Below, one piece after another: positions 1-4,438 of a DNA stretch of 5,073 nucleotides (position 1 is the stretch's first letter; every line of letters begins with the position of its first letter). Source of the DNA: Spirochaetota bacterium. Lineage in GTDB: Bacteria; Spirochaetota; Spirochaetia; Treponematales; UBA12059. The DNA is taken from assembly GCA_029565815.1 (NCBI GenBank), contig JAKQNL010000291.1, forward strand, positions 1-5,073, read 5' to 3'. The position numbers and the translations under genes are program-made. Below the pieces are notes generated by a model that saw only the letters and a program-made list of their open reading frames with translations, searched no databases and was not told the DNA's origin.

Positions 1-589
1 CATCGGCTCGTTCGGCTGCTTCAAAAGAAGCAGAAAATGCGTCGTGCGGGATGCCCTCTCCAAAAAATACAAAGTCTGGTTTGTATACACCGCCGCACGA
101 GCAGCGTGGCGCGAAAAATTGGTCTGCTTCCGTATTGTTCATTAAGCCATCCAGGACAGCTTGGGCTTCTACTGATACACCGCAGCGCATGCACTGTAAG
201 CGCGCGCATGAACCGTGGAATTCAGAAATTTTTTTTGACCCTGCCCGGGTATGCAGCCCGTCGATATTTTGTGTTATTAAAAAGTCCAGTATGCCCAGCT
301 GCTCCCACTTGGCAAGAATTCGATGCGCTGCATTGGGTTCAAACCCCTGTGCTTGCTCATAGAAAATGCGGTGTATGGTAGCCCAGCATACATCGGGTTC
401 TGCAATGAATGTCTGCAGCTGCAGGTGGTTTTCGTCATACTTGCCCCACAAGCCGCCTTGACCGCGGAATGTGGGCACGCCGGAATCGGCGGAAACGCCA
501 GCGCCAGTGAATGCGATGAGATGTTTACAGTTGGCTATGATGCTTGCCGCTTGTTGTAGTGCATCATCATATTTTGCGGATAGTGTCAT
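1..589 (-). CDS. Sir2-family NAD-dependent protein deacylase (sirtuin), partial at 3' end
   Basis: Sirtuins remove acetyl or other acyl groups from lysine side chains in the cytoplasm, consuming NAD+ and releasing nicotinamide and O-acyl-ADP-ribose. The 196 visible residues start at the ATG read from 589 down and are open to the window edge. Seen in order: the NAD-binding GAGVSADSGVPTFRG (about residues 29-43), GGLW (45-48), TQNIDGLH (106-113, with N108 and D110), the catalytic base in FHG (H125), a structural zinc site C133-x2-C136 with C163-x-C165, then KPDFVFFGE (170-178). Sirtuins of this type are about 240-250 residues, so about 50 C-terminal residues lie outside the window. The second zinc pair is C-x-C rather than the common C-x2-C. 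The Tyr-x2-Arg pair that marks SIRT5/CobB-type desuccinylases is not visible after the W at about residue 69, so plain deacetylase activity is more likely (inference). No Shine-Dalgarno precedes the ATG. An in-frame GTG seven codons upstream is a weaker alternative. The gene is divergent from the nuclease-like gene. A run of eight A residues (229-236) does not break the frame. Confidence 0.95.
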   Translation of the reverse strand, partial: MTLSAKYDDALQQAASIIANCKHLIAFTGAGVSADSGVPTFRGQGGLWGKYDENHLQLQTFIAEPDVCWATIHRIFYEQAQGFEPNAAHRILAKWEQLGILDFLITQNIDGLHTRAGSKKISEFHGSCARLQCMRCGVSVEAQAVLDGLMNNTEADQFFAPRCSCGGVYKPDFVFFGEGIPHDAFSASFEAAERAD

Positions 590-602
590 GGTAGTGTAAT
601 AA
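574..602 (+). promoter_or_regulatory. candidate promoter for the nuclease/dehydrogenase operon
   Basis: TTGCGG (574-579) and TAATAA (597-602) are spaced by 17 nt, facing the plus-strand genes. The -10 overlaps that of the divergent sirtuin promoter, so the two would compete for polymerase. The match is only moderate. It is listed because the three downstream genes need a promoter and this is the best candidate seen in the short gap. Confidence 0.3.
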
Positions 603-627
603 TACCGATGCACGCGTAGCGTGTCAT
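592..627 (-). promoter_or_regulatory. candidate sigma70 promoter of the sirtuin gene, near-leaderless
   Basis: On the minus strand ATGACA (627-622) and TATTAT (604-599) are separated by 17 nt, close to the TTGACA/TATAAT consensus. Transcription would begin near 592, only about three bases before the ATG at 589. This fits the lack of a Shine-Dalgarno and suggests a leaderless or almost leaderless mRNA. This is inferred from pattern only. Confidence 0.4.
611..623. repeat. perfect dyad CACGC-GTA-GCGTG, possible operator
   Basis: Five-base arms are separated by GTA. The dyad lies inside the -35/-10 spacer of the proposed sirtuin promoter and just downstream of the proposed plus-strand start. A protein bound here could control both directions. 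The position is suggestive, but a dyad this short can arise by chance. Confidence 0.25.
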
Positions 628-666
628 TACTTGCGCTGCAGCCTTTTCCGTGCGATGCTCGAATCT

Positions 667-1110
667 ATGCACATCGAGATGGTATACCTTGTAGCCCTTG
701 TGGGCGCTTTTATTTCGGCACTCTTGTTTTTGTTCGTTGGATTGTCTGTTGGCAGAAGGACCGGCAGGATGGAAGCCGAGCGTGCCGCAGGTGATGAAAA
801 CTCCCGGGCGCGAGAGGATGCAGTGAAACGATCCAGGGCTACCCTGGTTGGGCAAATAGGCGAACAGTTGGCTCCGTACTTTCCCGGTTTTCCCGGTGAT
901 CCAGCCGATGCGCGTTTTCTTGGCAAGCCAGTGGACTTTGTGGTATTTCCCGGTGCATCGGAAGGTAAGCCGACAGAGGTTGTGTTTGTCGAAGTGAAAA
1001 CTGGGGATGCAAAACTCAGCCAGCCGGAACGTTGCCTACGGGATGCAATCAAGGCTGGCAGGGTTAGATGGGTGGAATTCCGGCTTCCGCTTAAGGCGGT
1101 CAGGCAATGA
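667..1110 (+). CDS. Membrane-anchored endonuclease-like protein related to archaeal Holliday junction resolvases
   Basis: The predicted protein has 147 residues from the chosen ATG. Residues 6-27 form one hydrophobic membrane helix. A charged, probably helical linker follows (30-57), then a PD-(D/E)XK-like nuclease core: GQIGEQLAP (62-70, with E66), FLGKPVDFVVF (84-94, with D90), and VVFVEVKTGDAKLS (105-118, with E109 and K111). ERCLRDAIKAGRVRWVEFRL (121-140) is the conserved C-terminal block of the family annotated as 'endonuclease related to archaeal Holliday junction resolvase' (PF10107, from memory). The family's substrate and cellular role are not established to my knowledge; DNA cleavage is inferred from the fold. 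The start is uncertain: ATG at 655, 667 and 679 and TTG at 631 are all in frame, and none has a good ribosome site. ATG 667 was chosen because it places the helix right at the N-terminus. The stop overlaps the start of the FAD dehydrogenase (ATGA), so the two are probably co-translated although their functions look unrelated. Confidence 0.85.
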   Translation: MHIEMVYLVALVGAFISALLFLFVGLSVGRRTGRMEAERAAGDENSRAREDAVKRSRATLVGQIGEQLAPYFPGFPGDPADARFLGKPVDFVVFPGASEGKPTEVVFVEVKTGDAKLSQPERCLRDAIKAGRVRWVEFRLPLKAVRQ

Positions 1111-2339
1111 GCGCGCGGCTAAGCGCGCATGTAGGCGCACGCGTATGCATACTGGGCGGCGGCGGTACTGGCATTGCTCTTGCCTGGGATCTTGCCTTGC
1201 GTGGCATATTTGTAACATTAGTGGAAAAAGGAGAATTTACTTCCGGCACCACAGGTCGCCACCACGGACAGCTGCATTGCGGCGCGCGCTATGCCAGGGG
1301 GGACGTTGCCATAGCCCGTGAGTGCATGGAAGAATCCTCATTACTTAAGCGCTTGGTTCCGCAAACGATAGAAAACAATGGCGGATTGTTTCTTGCGTTG
1401 GATGATGAAGAAGCTTCTGGCACCGACGAATTTATTGCAGCGTGCCATGCGGCAACAATTCCTGCACGCGAGCTTTCTGTAGCCGATGCGTTAAAGCTGG
1501 AGCCCGCAGCTAATCCGCATGCTGTGCGTGCCGTATGGGTGCCTGACGCTAGTTTTGACGCTTACCGTCTGCCAGCCAGTTTTCTAGCTGGAGCCCGAGC
1601 GTTGGGAGCCAGGCTTCTTAATTTCACCCGCGTTGTTGGGGTGGAAATCGCTCAAGGCAAGGTGCGCGGCGTACGCGTGCTTCATGCCGATGGCCGCGAG
1701 GAATGTATACCCTGCGATGCTGCGGTGAATGCCGGAGGCGTTTGGGCCGCGGAGATTGGAGCATTGGCCGGCGTTCACATTCCGGTAAGCCCAGCTCCCG
1801 GAGCTTTGGTAGCGATCAAAGGGCGGGCGGCTCAGTTGGTGCTAAGCCGCCTTGCCCCGCCCGGAGATGGAGACATACTGGTTCCGCAGCGTGAACTCAA
1901 TATTATCGGCAGCACGCAACGCATGGCTTCCGGTAGTGGGCCGTTTTTTCCGACAGCTGAAGAAATCATATTTCTTAGAGAGCGGGCAGCCCAGCTTGTT
2001 CCCGCGCTTGCTACGGCTCCCCTCCATGCAGCGTGGGCGGCAGCCAGGCCGCTGTCCGGCACAGCCAATACGCTTTCCGATGGTAGAAAAGCTTCCAGAA
2101 ATTTTACTGTGTTGGACCACGGCTCAGAAGGCCTTCGTGGTTTTTTTAGCATAACCGGTGGTAAAGCGACTGTGCTCCGTGCCATGGCGGAAAAAGCTGC
2201 AGATGCAGTGTGCGCTTATATGGGAACTGATAGCCCTTGCCAAAGTGCCAGAATCAAACCGCCGTCCTGGCGTGCTTTGTTTGCACCCTTGGAAGCCATG
2301 CGAGTAGAGGATTTTAACACAGTGGGCGGAGATGTATGA
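1107..2339 (+). CDS. GlpA-like FAD-dependent dehydrogenase (glycerol-3-phosphate dehydrogenase type), catalytic domain only
   Basis: This 410-residue flavoprotein of the DAO/GlpA family probably oxidises sn-glycerol-3-phosphate or a related 2-hydroxy acid/alcohol and passes electrons to the iron-sulfur subunit encoded next. Seen: a Rossmann FAD site GGGGTG (17-22) ending in acidic E40; the block GTTGRHHGQLHCGARYA (47-63), which closely follows E. coli GlpA TGRNHGLLHSGARYA; VNAGGVWA (207-214); DILVPQ (256-261); the RPL motif (314-316); and FSITGGK (347-353), matching the GlpA ITGGK block near the end of the catalytic domain. E. coli GlpA is about 540 residues and ends in a Cys-rich BFD-like [2Fe-2S] domain. 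That domain is absent here: the protein stops about 57 residues after TGGK with no cysteine cluster. The start ATG overlaps the upstream stop (ATGA), with a weak AAGG about 10 nt before it. An L-2-hydroxyglutarate dehydrogenase-like role is an alternative. The family is certain; the substrate is not, since no glpK, glpF or glpB is in the window. Confidence 0.88.
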   Translation: MSARLSAHVGARVCILGGGGTGIALAWDLALRGIFVTLVEKGEFTSGTTGRHHGQLHCGARYARGDVAIARECMEESSLLKRLVPQTIENNGGLFLALDDEEASGTDEFIAACHAATIPARELSVADALKLEPAANPHAVRAVWVPDASFDAYRLPASFLAGARALGARLLNFTRVVGVEIAQGKVRGVRVLHADGREECIPCDAAVNAGGVWAAEIGALAGVHIPVSPAPGALVAIKGRAAQLVLSRLAPPGDGDILVPQRELNIIGSTQRMASGSGPFFPTAEEIIFLRERAAQLVPALATAPLHAAWAAARPLSGTANTLSDGRKASRNFTVLDHGSEGLRGFFSITGGKATVLRAMAEKAADAVCAYMGTDSPCQSARIKPPSWRALFAPLEAMRVEDFNTVGGDV

Positions 2340-3007
2340 TAGCTGTCAGCATTATTATTAGCATACCAGATGGCGCAACAGAATTGCGCGGAGTTTTTGA
2401 TCCAAGCCAGACTGTGCTGGATGTTCTGGAAACATGTGCGCACGGACCGAATGCCCTCCGGACTCCCCATTATCGCCATTCCTGCCATCACGGATCTTGC
2501 GGAACCTGCGGGGCAATTATCAACGGCAAGGAAGCCCTCATGTGCCTAACGCGCATAGCTGATTTGTGCGAGCAAGGCTCACAGGAATGCCGTATCGAGT
2601 TGAAGCCTATCCATGGTGCCAGCAGCATAGCTTCGCTTTCCGTTGCACCACACCCGAAGCTTGCCTACTTGCCGCAACAGGCGAGCTACCTAAGACATGT
2701 GATAGATACTTCATCAGAGTTGTTTAAGCTTGATCGCTGCATCGAATGCGGATTGTGCCTGTCCGCCTGCCCCGTGGACGAGCCGTTCATGGGACCGGCT
2801 GCCTTGGCTGCGATGGACAGCGAGCGGGAGTCTAACCCGGCCGCCGGCCCAGCCATGCTAACGCTAGCTGCAGGACCCGATGGGGCTAATGCATGCCGCC
2901 GCCATATAGCATGTTCGCGCGTATGCCCTCAAGGCGTACAGCCGGCTCGGCGTATCCAACGCCTTGTGTTGGCTTTGCAGACTAACCGGAACGATCAGCT
3001 TCGTTGA
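2336..3007 (+). CDS. Succinate dehydrogenase/fumarate reductase-type iron-sulfur subunit (SdhB/FrdB-like), partner of the FAD dehydrogenase
   Basis: This 223-residue electron-transfer subunit has both SdhB domains. The N-terminal ferredoxin domain binds [2Fe-2S] through C50-x4-C55-x2-C58-x11-C70, the exact SdhB spacing. The C-terminal helical domain has CIECGLCLSACP (C135, C138, C141, C145), then C187-x5-C193-x3-C197-P followed by QGVQPARRI, matching the SdhB CPKGLNPTRAI block. By analogy with E. coli SdhB, C135/C138/C141/C197 hold a [4Fe-4S] cluster and C145/C187/C193 hold the third cluster. The third-cluster position that is Ile or Val in Sdh/Frd is H190 here. The length is close to the usual 230-250. 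The gene overlaps the flavoprotein by ATGA and has a fair ribosome site (GGAG at 2328-2331), pointing to a tight stoichiometric complex. No SdhA, membrane anchor or quinone site is encoded nearby, so the final acceptor is unknown. It is therefore unlikely to be a true succinate dehydrogenase subunit. Confidence 0.92.
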   Translation: MIAVSIIISIPDGATELRGVFDPSQTVLDVLETCAHGPNALRTPHYRHSCHHGSCGTCGAIINGKEALMCLTRIADLCEQGSQECRIELKPIHGASSIASLSVAPHPKLAYLPQQASYLRHVIDTSSELFKLDRCIECGLCLSACPVDEPFMGPAALAAMDSERESNPAAGPAMLTLAAGPDGANACRRHIACSRVCPQGVQPARRIQRLVLALQTNRNDQLR

Positions 3008-3033
3008 CATTCCTTCGCCCCTTGTGCTATTCT
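3004..3033 (+). promoter_or_regulatory. sigma70 promoter of tRNA-Pro
   Basis: A perfect -35 TTGACA (3004-3009) is followed after 18 nt by TATTCT (3028-3033). The stretch just after the -10 is GC-rich (CGTGTCGCG, 3034-3042), as in growth-rate-controlled stable-RNA promoters. Transcription would start near 3040, giving a leader of about 24 nt with a small dyad CTGTT-TT-AACAG (3043-3054). The -35 overlaps the TGA stop (3005-3007) of the iron-sulfur gene. Confidence 0.6.
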
Positions 3034-3063
3034 CGTGTCGCGCTGTTTTAACAGAACGCGCAA

Positions 3064-3137
3064 CGGGCATTAGCGCAGGTGGTTAGCGTACAAGTCTGGG
3101 GGACTTGGGGTCCGCGGTTCGAGTCCGCGATGCCCGA
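3064..3137 (+). tRNA. tRNA-Pro, anticodon GGG
   Basis: A complete 74-nt cloverleaf folds by eye. The acceptor stem is CGGGCAT (3064-3070) with ATGCCCG (3130-3136) and discriminator A3137. The D arm is GCGC/GCGT with a nine-base loop carrying GG. The anticodon stem is CAAGT (3091-3095) with ACTTG (3103-3107), and its loop is CTGGGGG, so the anticodon is GGG at 3098-3100, followed by the G37 typical of proline tRNAs. The variable loop is GGGTC. The T arm is CGCGG / TTCGAGT / CCGCG. C1-G72 is the proline identity pair in bacteria, which supports the call. The 3' CCA is not encoded (AAA follows), so it must be added after transcription. It has its own promoter and terminator. Its 3' end marks the junction with AT-rich accessory DNA. 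Confidence 0.95.
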
Positions 3138-3201
3138 AAAAGGCCGGATCGTCTTTGACGATCCGGCCTTTTTTTTATACGGGCATCGCGGACTCGAACC
3201 G
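3115..3201. repeat. interrupted palindrome: inverted copy of the tRNA-Pro 3' end beyond the terminator
   Basis: The last 22 nt of the tRNA before the discriminator (3115-3136, T-arm and acceptor 3' strand) recur exactly as the reverse complement at 3180-3201. The terminator hairpin sits between the arms. The match stops exactly at the acceptor end on one side and in the T stem on the other, so the right arm looks like the remnant of a tail-to-tail tRNA-Pro end. As it is inverted, it is not a simple direct-repeat att site. Confidence 0.9.
3137..3177 (+). terminator. intrinsic terminator of tRNA-Pro
   Basis: A perfect 12-bp GC-rich stem, GGCCGGATCGTC (3142-3153) with GACGATCCGGCC (3157-3168), has loop TTT. 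It is preceded by five A (3137-3141) and followed by eight T (3169-3176). The A/T flanks extend the stem, so it would also act on transcripts from the opposite strand. It starts directly at the tRNA discriminator base. Confidence 0.95.
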
Positions 3202-3319
3202 AGCGAGCGCGCGCCGCATAGGCGCGAAGAGCTCACAGGATGTGCGCGTAAGAGAGCGAGGCGGCCCGTAGGTTCGAGACAGGAAGTTGAGAACCGGAGG
3301 GCTTGAGGGCATCGCGGAC
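3181..3319 (+). repeat. 13-nt direct repeat GGGCATCGCGGAC, two copies 126 nt apart
   Basis: GGGCATCGCGGAC occurs at 3181-3193 and 3307-3319. After one mismatch (T/A) both copies continue CG. Both equal the reverse complement of the tRNA-Pro 3' end. The 113 nt between them are GC-rich and include a 6-bp hairpin CGCGCC-GCATA-GGCGCG (3210-3226). Possible readings are scars of repeated site-specific recombination at the tRNA end, or a recurring post-tRNA repeat unit. No start with a ribosome site supports a protein here. Confidence 0.75.
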
Positions 3320-3329
3320 ACGTTTTGTC

Positions 3330-3345
3330 GCCCGCGCGAGCGGGC
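3330..3345. repeat. GC hairpin with GNRA-type loop
   Basis: GCCCGC (3330-3335) pairs with GCGGGC (3340-3345) across a GCGA tetraloop. No T run follows, so it is not an intrinsic terminator on the plus strand. It marks the right end of the GC-rich block; the sequence becomes AT-rich at once afterwards. Its role is unknown. Confidence 0.6.
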
Positions 3346-3350
3346 ATACT

Positions 3351-3545
3351 GAAAGCTTCCGTCTAATATAGAAAAACCCTTACTCAGTGTGTATGAATCG
3401 CCCGCAATATCCGTCTCTGGTGGGCTTTCGACATAATAATGATACCTGTCAAGGCGCTTTGCCTTTGATACTAAGAAAGAATGAATAGAACGTAATTAAA
3501 ATATGGCTTCTCAATTCTTTGTTTAATAAGCTCGAACGATTATTT
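3351..3545. other. AT-rich non-coding stretch at the island edge
   Basis: No convincing gene is seen. The longest plus-strand reading that I checked is a 31-codon ATG frame (3393-3488) without a ribosome site. A weak 5-bp hairpin, AAGGC-GCTTT-GCCTT (3451-3465), is the only other structure. The base composition matches the genes to the right and not the tRNA block to the left, so this is probably the terminal non-coding segment of the integrated DNA (inference). Confidence 0.5.
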
Positions 3546-3575
3546 TTGATTCCTGCCTGACAACTAAGATATAGT
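3546..3575 (+). promoter_or_regulatory. promoter of the DUF5131 gene
   Basis: TTGATT (3546-3551) and TATAGT (3570-3575) are separated by 18 nt in AT-rich DNA. The start would fall near 3582, giving a leader of about 25 nt that contains the strong Shine-Dalgarno of the next gene. Confidence 0.5.
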
Positions 3576-3595
3576 ATTCACCTCGTAAAGAAGAG

Positions 3596-3601
3596 AAGGA
3601 G
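3596..3601 (+). promoter_or_regulatory. strong Shine-Dalgarno AAGGAG
   Basis: AAGGAG lies six bases before the ATG at 3608 and fixes the start of the DUF5131 gene. It is much stronger than the ribosome sites of the core genes to the left, in keeping with a different origin. Confidence 0.85.
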
Positions 3602-3607
3602 CTAGAT

Positions 3608-4354
3608 ATGGCAAAAACAAACGCTAGCGACATCCTCACAGCAGATTGGAATCCAATCATAGGCTGTGAACGTTACTCGGATGGCTGTAAAAACTGTTGG
3701 TACCTTGATGGCATTTTCCCGTGGCAAAAGCGTCTGGGACGCATTCCTGAGGAGGTGGAAAAGAATGAGCACCATGTGTTTGCTACCAGACTTGATGTAG
3801 AGTCATTGAGGGCGAAGAACGGAATCGTTGGGGTAGTCCAGCACGGTGATCTGTTTTGGGATCAGGTGCCCGAAATGATAATTCACAAAGTTCTCGATAT
3901 AGTTGATACCGCTGCTAATAAAAAAAGAGTCGTCCCGAAGTATATCCTGTGGACGAAGAGAGCGGAACGGATGGCTAATATCCTTACGCAGCGATACCCC
4001 GAGGGGCTTCCTGCCTACCTGGCAGCTTCGGTTTCGATAGAGAACCAGCAAACTGCAAACGAGCGACTGCCCCAGCTTAAACGAATAAAGGGGATTAGGA
4101 TAATCATGATCGAGCCAATGCTCGGACCGATTACGCTGAAAAACCATCTCCCGGTTGAATGGGTTGTAGTAGGATCTGAAACCGGCAGTGGTGCGCGCCA
4201 CATTTCCCTTGATTGGGTAAGAAAAATACGAGACGAAGTAAAAACAAAAGACATTCCATTTTTCATTAAGCAGCTCGGGAATCATCACAAGAAGTCGGTC
4301 CGTATTCTCGACGGCCGAGAGTGGAACGAGTTTCCGCAAGGTTTTAAGAAGTAA
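3608..4354 (+). CDS. DUF5131 / phage Gp37-Gp68 family 'three-Cys-motif' protein
   Basis: This full-length protein of 248 residues belongs to the family first named from mycobacteriophage Gp37/Gp68 (PF07505) and distantly resembles radical SAM enzymes. Seen: WNPIIGC (14-20) followed by C20-x6-C27-x2-C30, the family's three-cysteine motif that could bind an Fe-S cluster; HGDLFWDQVP (79-88); the WTKRAERM block (115-122); SVSIENQ (141-147); IEPMLGPI (168-175); VVVGSETGSGAR (186-197); IPFFIKQLG (216-224); and LDGREWNEFP (234-243). Each has a clear counterpart in the family consensus. The biochemical activity is unknown; a SAM-dependent or nucleic-acid-related role is speculation. The family is typical of phages and genomic islands, and many members sit beside a 'three-Cys-motif partner' TcmP. 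No TcmP is adjacent here. A strong ribosome site and its own promoter precede the gene, which is convergent with an AAA ATPase gene. Its AT-richer composition than the genes at 1-3007 supports acquisition by transfer. Confidence 0.92.
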   Translation: MAKTNASDILTADWNPIIGCERYSDGCKNCWYLDGIFPWQKRLGRIPEEVEKNEHHVFATRLDVESLRAKNGIVGVVQHGDLFWDQVPEMIIHKVLDIVDTAANKKRVVPKYILWTKRAERMANILTQRYPEGLPAYLAASVSIENQQTANERLPQLKRIKGIRIIMIEPMLGPITLKNHLPVEWVVVGSETGSGARHISLDWVRKIRDEVKTKDIPFFIKQLGNHHKKSVRILDGREWNEFPQGFKK

Positions 4355-4417
4355 TTAGTAGAAATAGCTCCGCGAATACAATGACGAAGCAAGCGTAAGG
4401 ACTTTCTTTAATAATAC

Positions 4418-4438
4418 GTATAAAAATATATTTTATAC
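4418..4438. terminator. AT-only palindrome between convergent genes, weak bidirectional terminator candidate
   Basis: GTATAAAA (4418-4425) and TTTTATAC (4431-4438) form a perfect 8-bp dyad with loop ATATA. It lies between the DUF5131 stop and the AAA ATPase stop, and the latter's TAA (4435-4433) is inside the right arm. The stem is almost all A/U and would be unstable, so termination is only possible, helped perhaps by the adjacent A and T runs. It could instead be a protein-binding site. Confidence 0.35.

Noticed and set aside
229..236. Run of eight T (A in the gene) in the sirtuin as a possible frameshift
   Set aside because: The sirtuin motifs before (TQNIDGLH) and after (FHG, CxxC) are in the same frame, so the gene is intact here.
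37..559. Plus-strand open frames of 78-114 codons
   Set aside because: They lie antisense to the sirtuin, which carries clear family motifs on the minus strand. The readings have no recognisable domain and no ribosome site.
586..1052. Minus-strand frames opposite the nuclease-like gene
   Set aside because: They are shadows of the plus-strand gene, whose nuclease motifs and overlap with the next gene support it.
1832..2185. Minus-strand 117-codon frame inside the GlpA-like gene
   Set aside because: It is antisense to the conserved flavoprotein core, with low-complexity Ser/Arg-rich reading and no motif.
3180..3201. Simple attL/attR site of the island
   Set aside because: The copy is inverted relative to the tRNA and only 43 nt away. 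A normal att pair would be direct repeats flanking the element, so the label is not justified without the other end.
3048..3347. Open frames on both strands across tRNA-Pro (75 codons plus, 99 codons minus)
   Set aside because: They read through the tRNA, the terminator and the inverted tRNA-end copy. Phrases such as ADSNRGPQ are typical spurious translations of a T-arm antisense strand.
3393..3488. 31-codon ATG frame in the AT-rich gap
   Set aside because: It has no Shine-Dalgarno, no recognisable product and is not clearly distinct from chance open reading.
3803..4339. Minus-strand 178-codon frame opposite DUF5131
   Set aside because: Long but antisense to a gene with a full set of family motifs, a promoter and a strong ribosome site. 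The protein has no recognisable domain.
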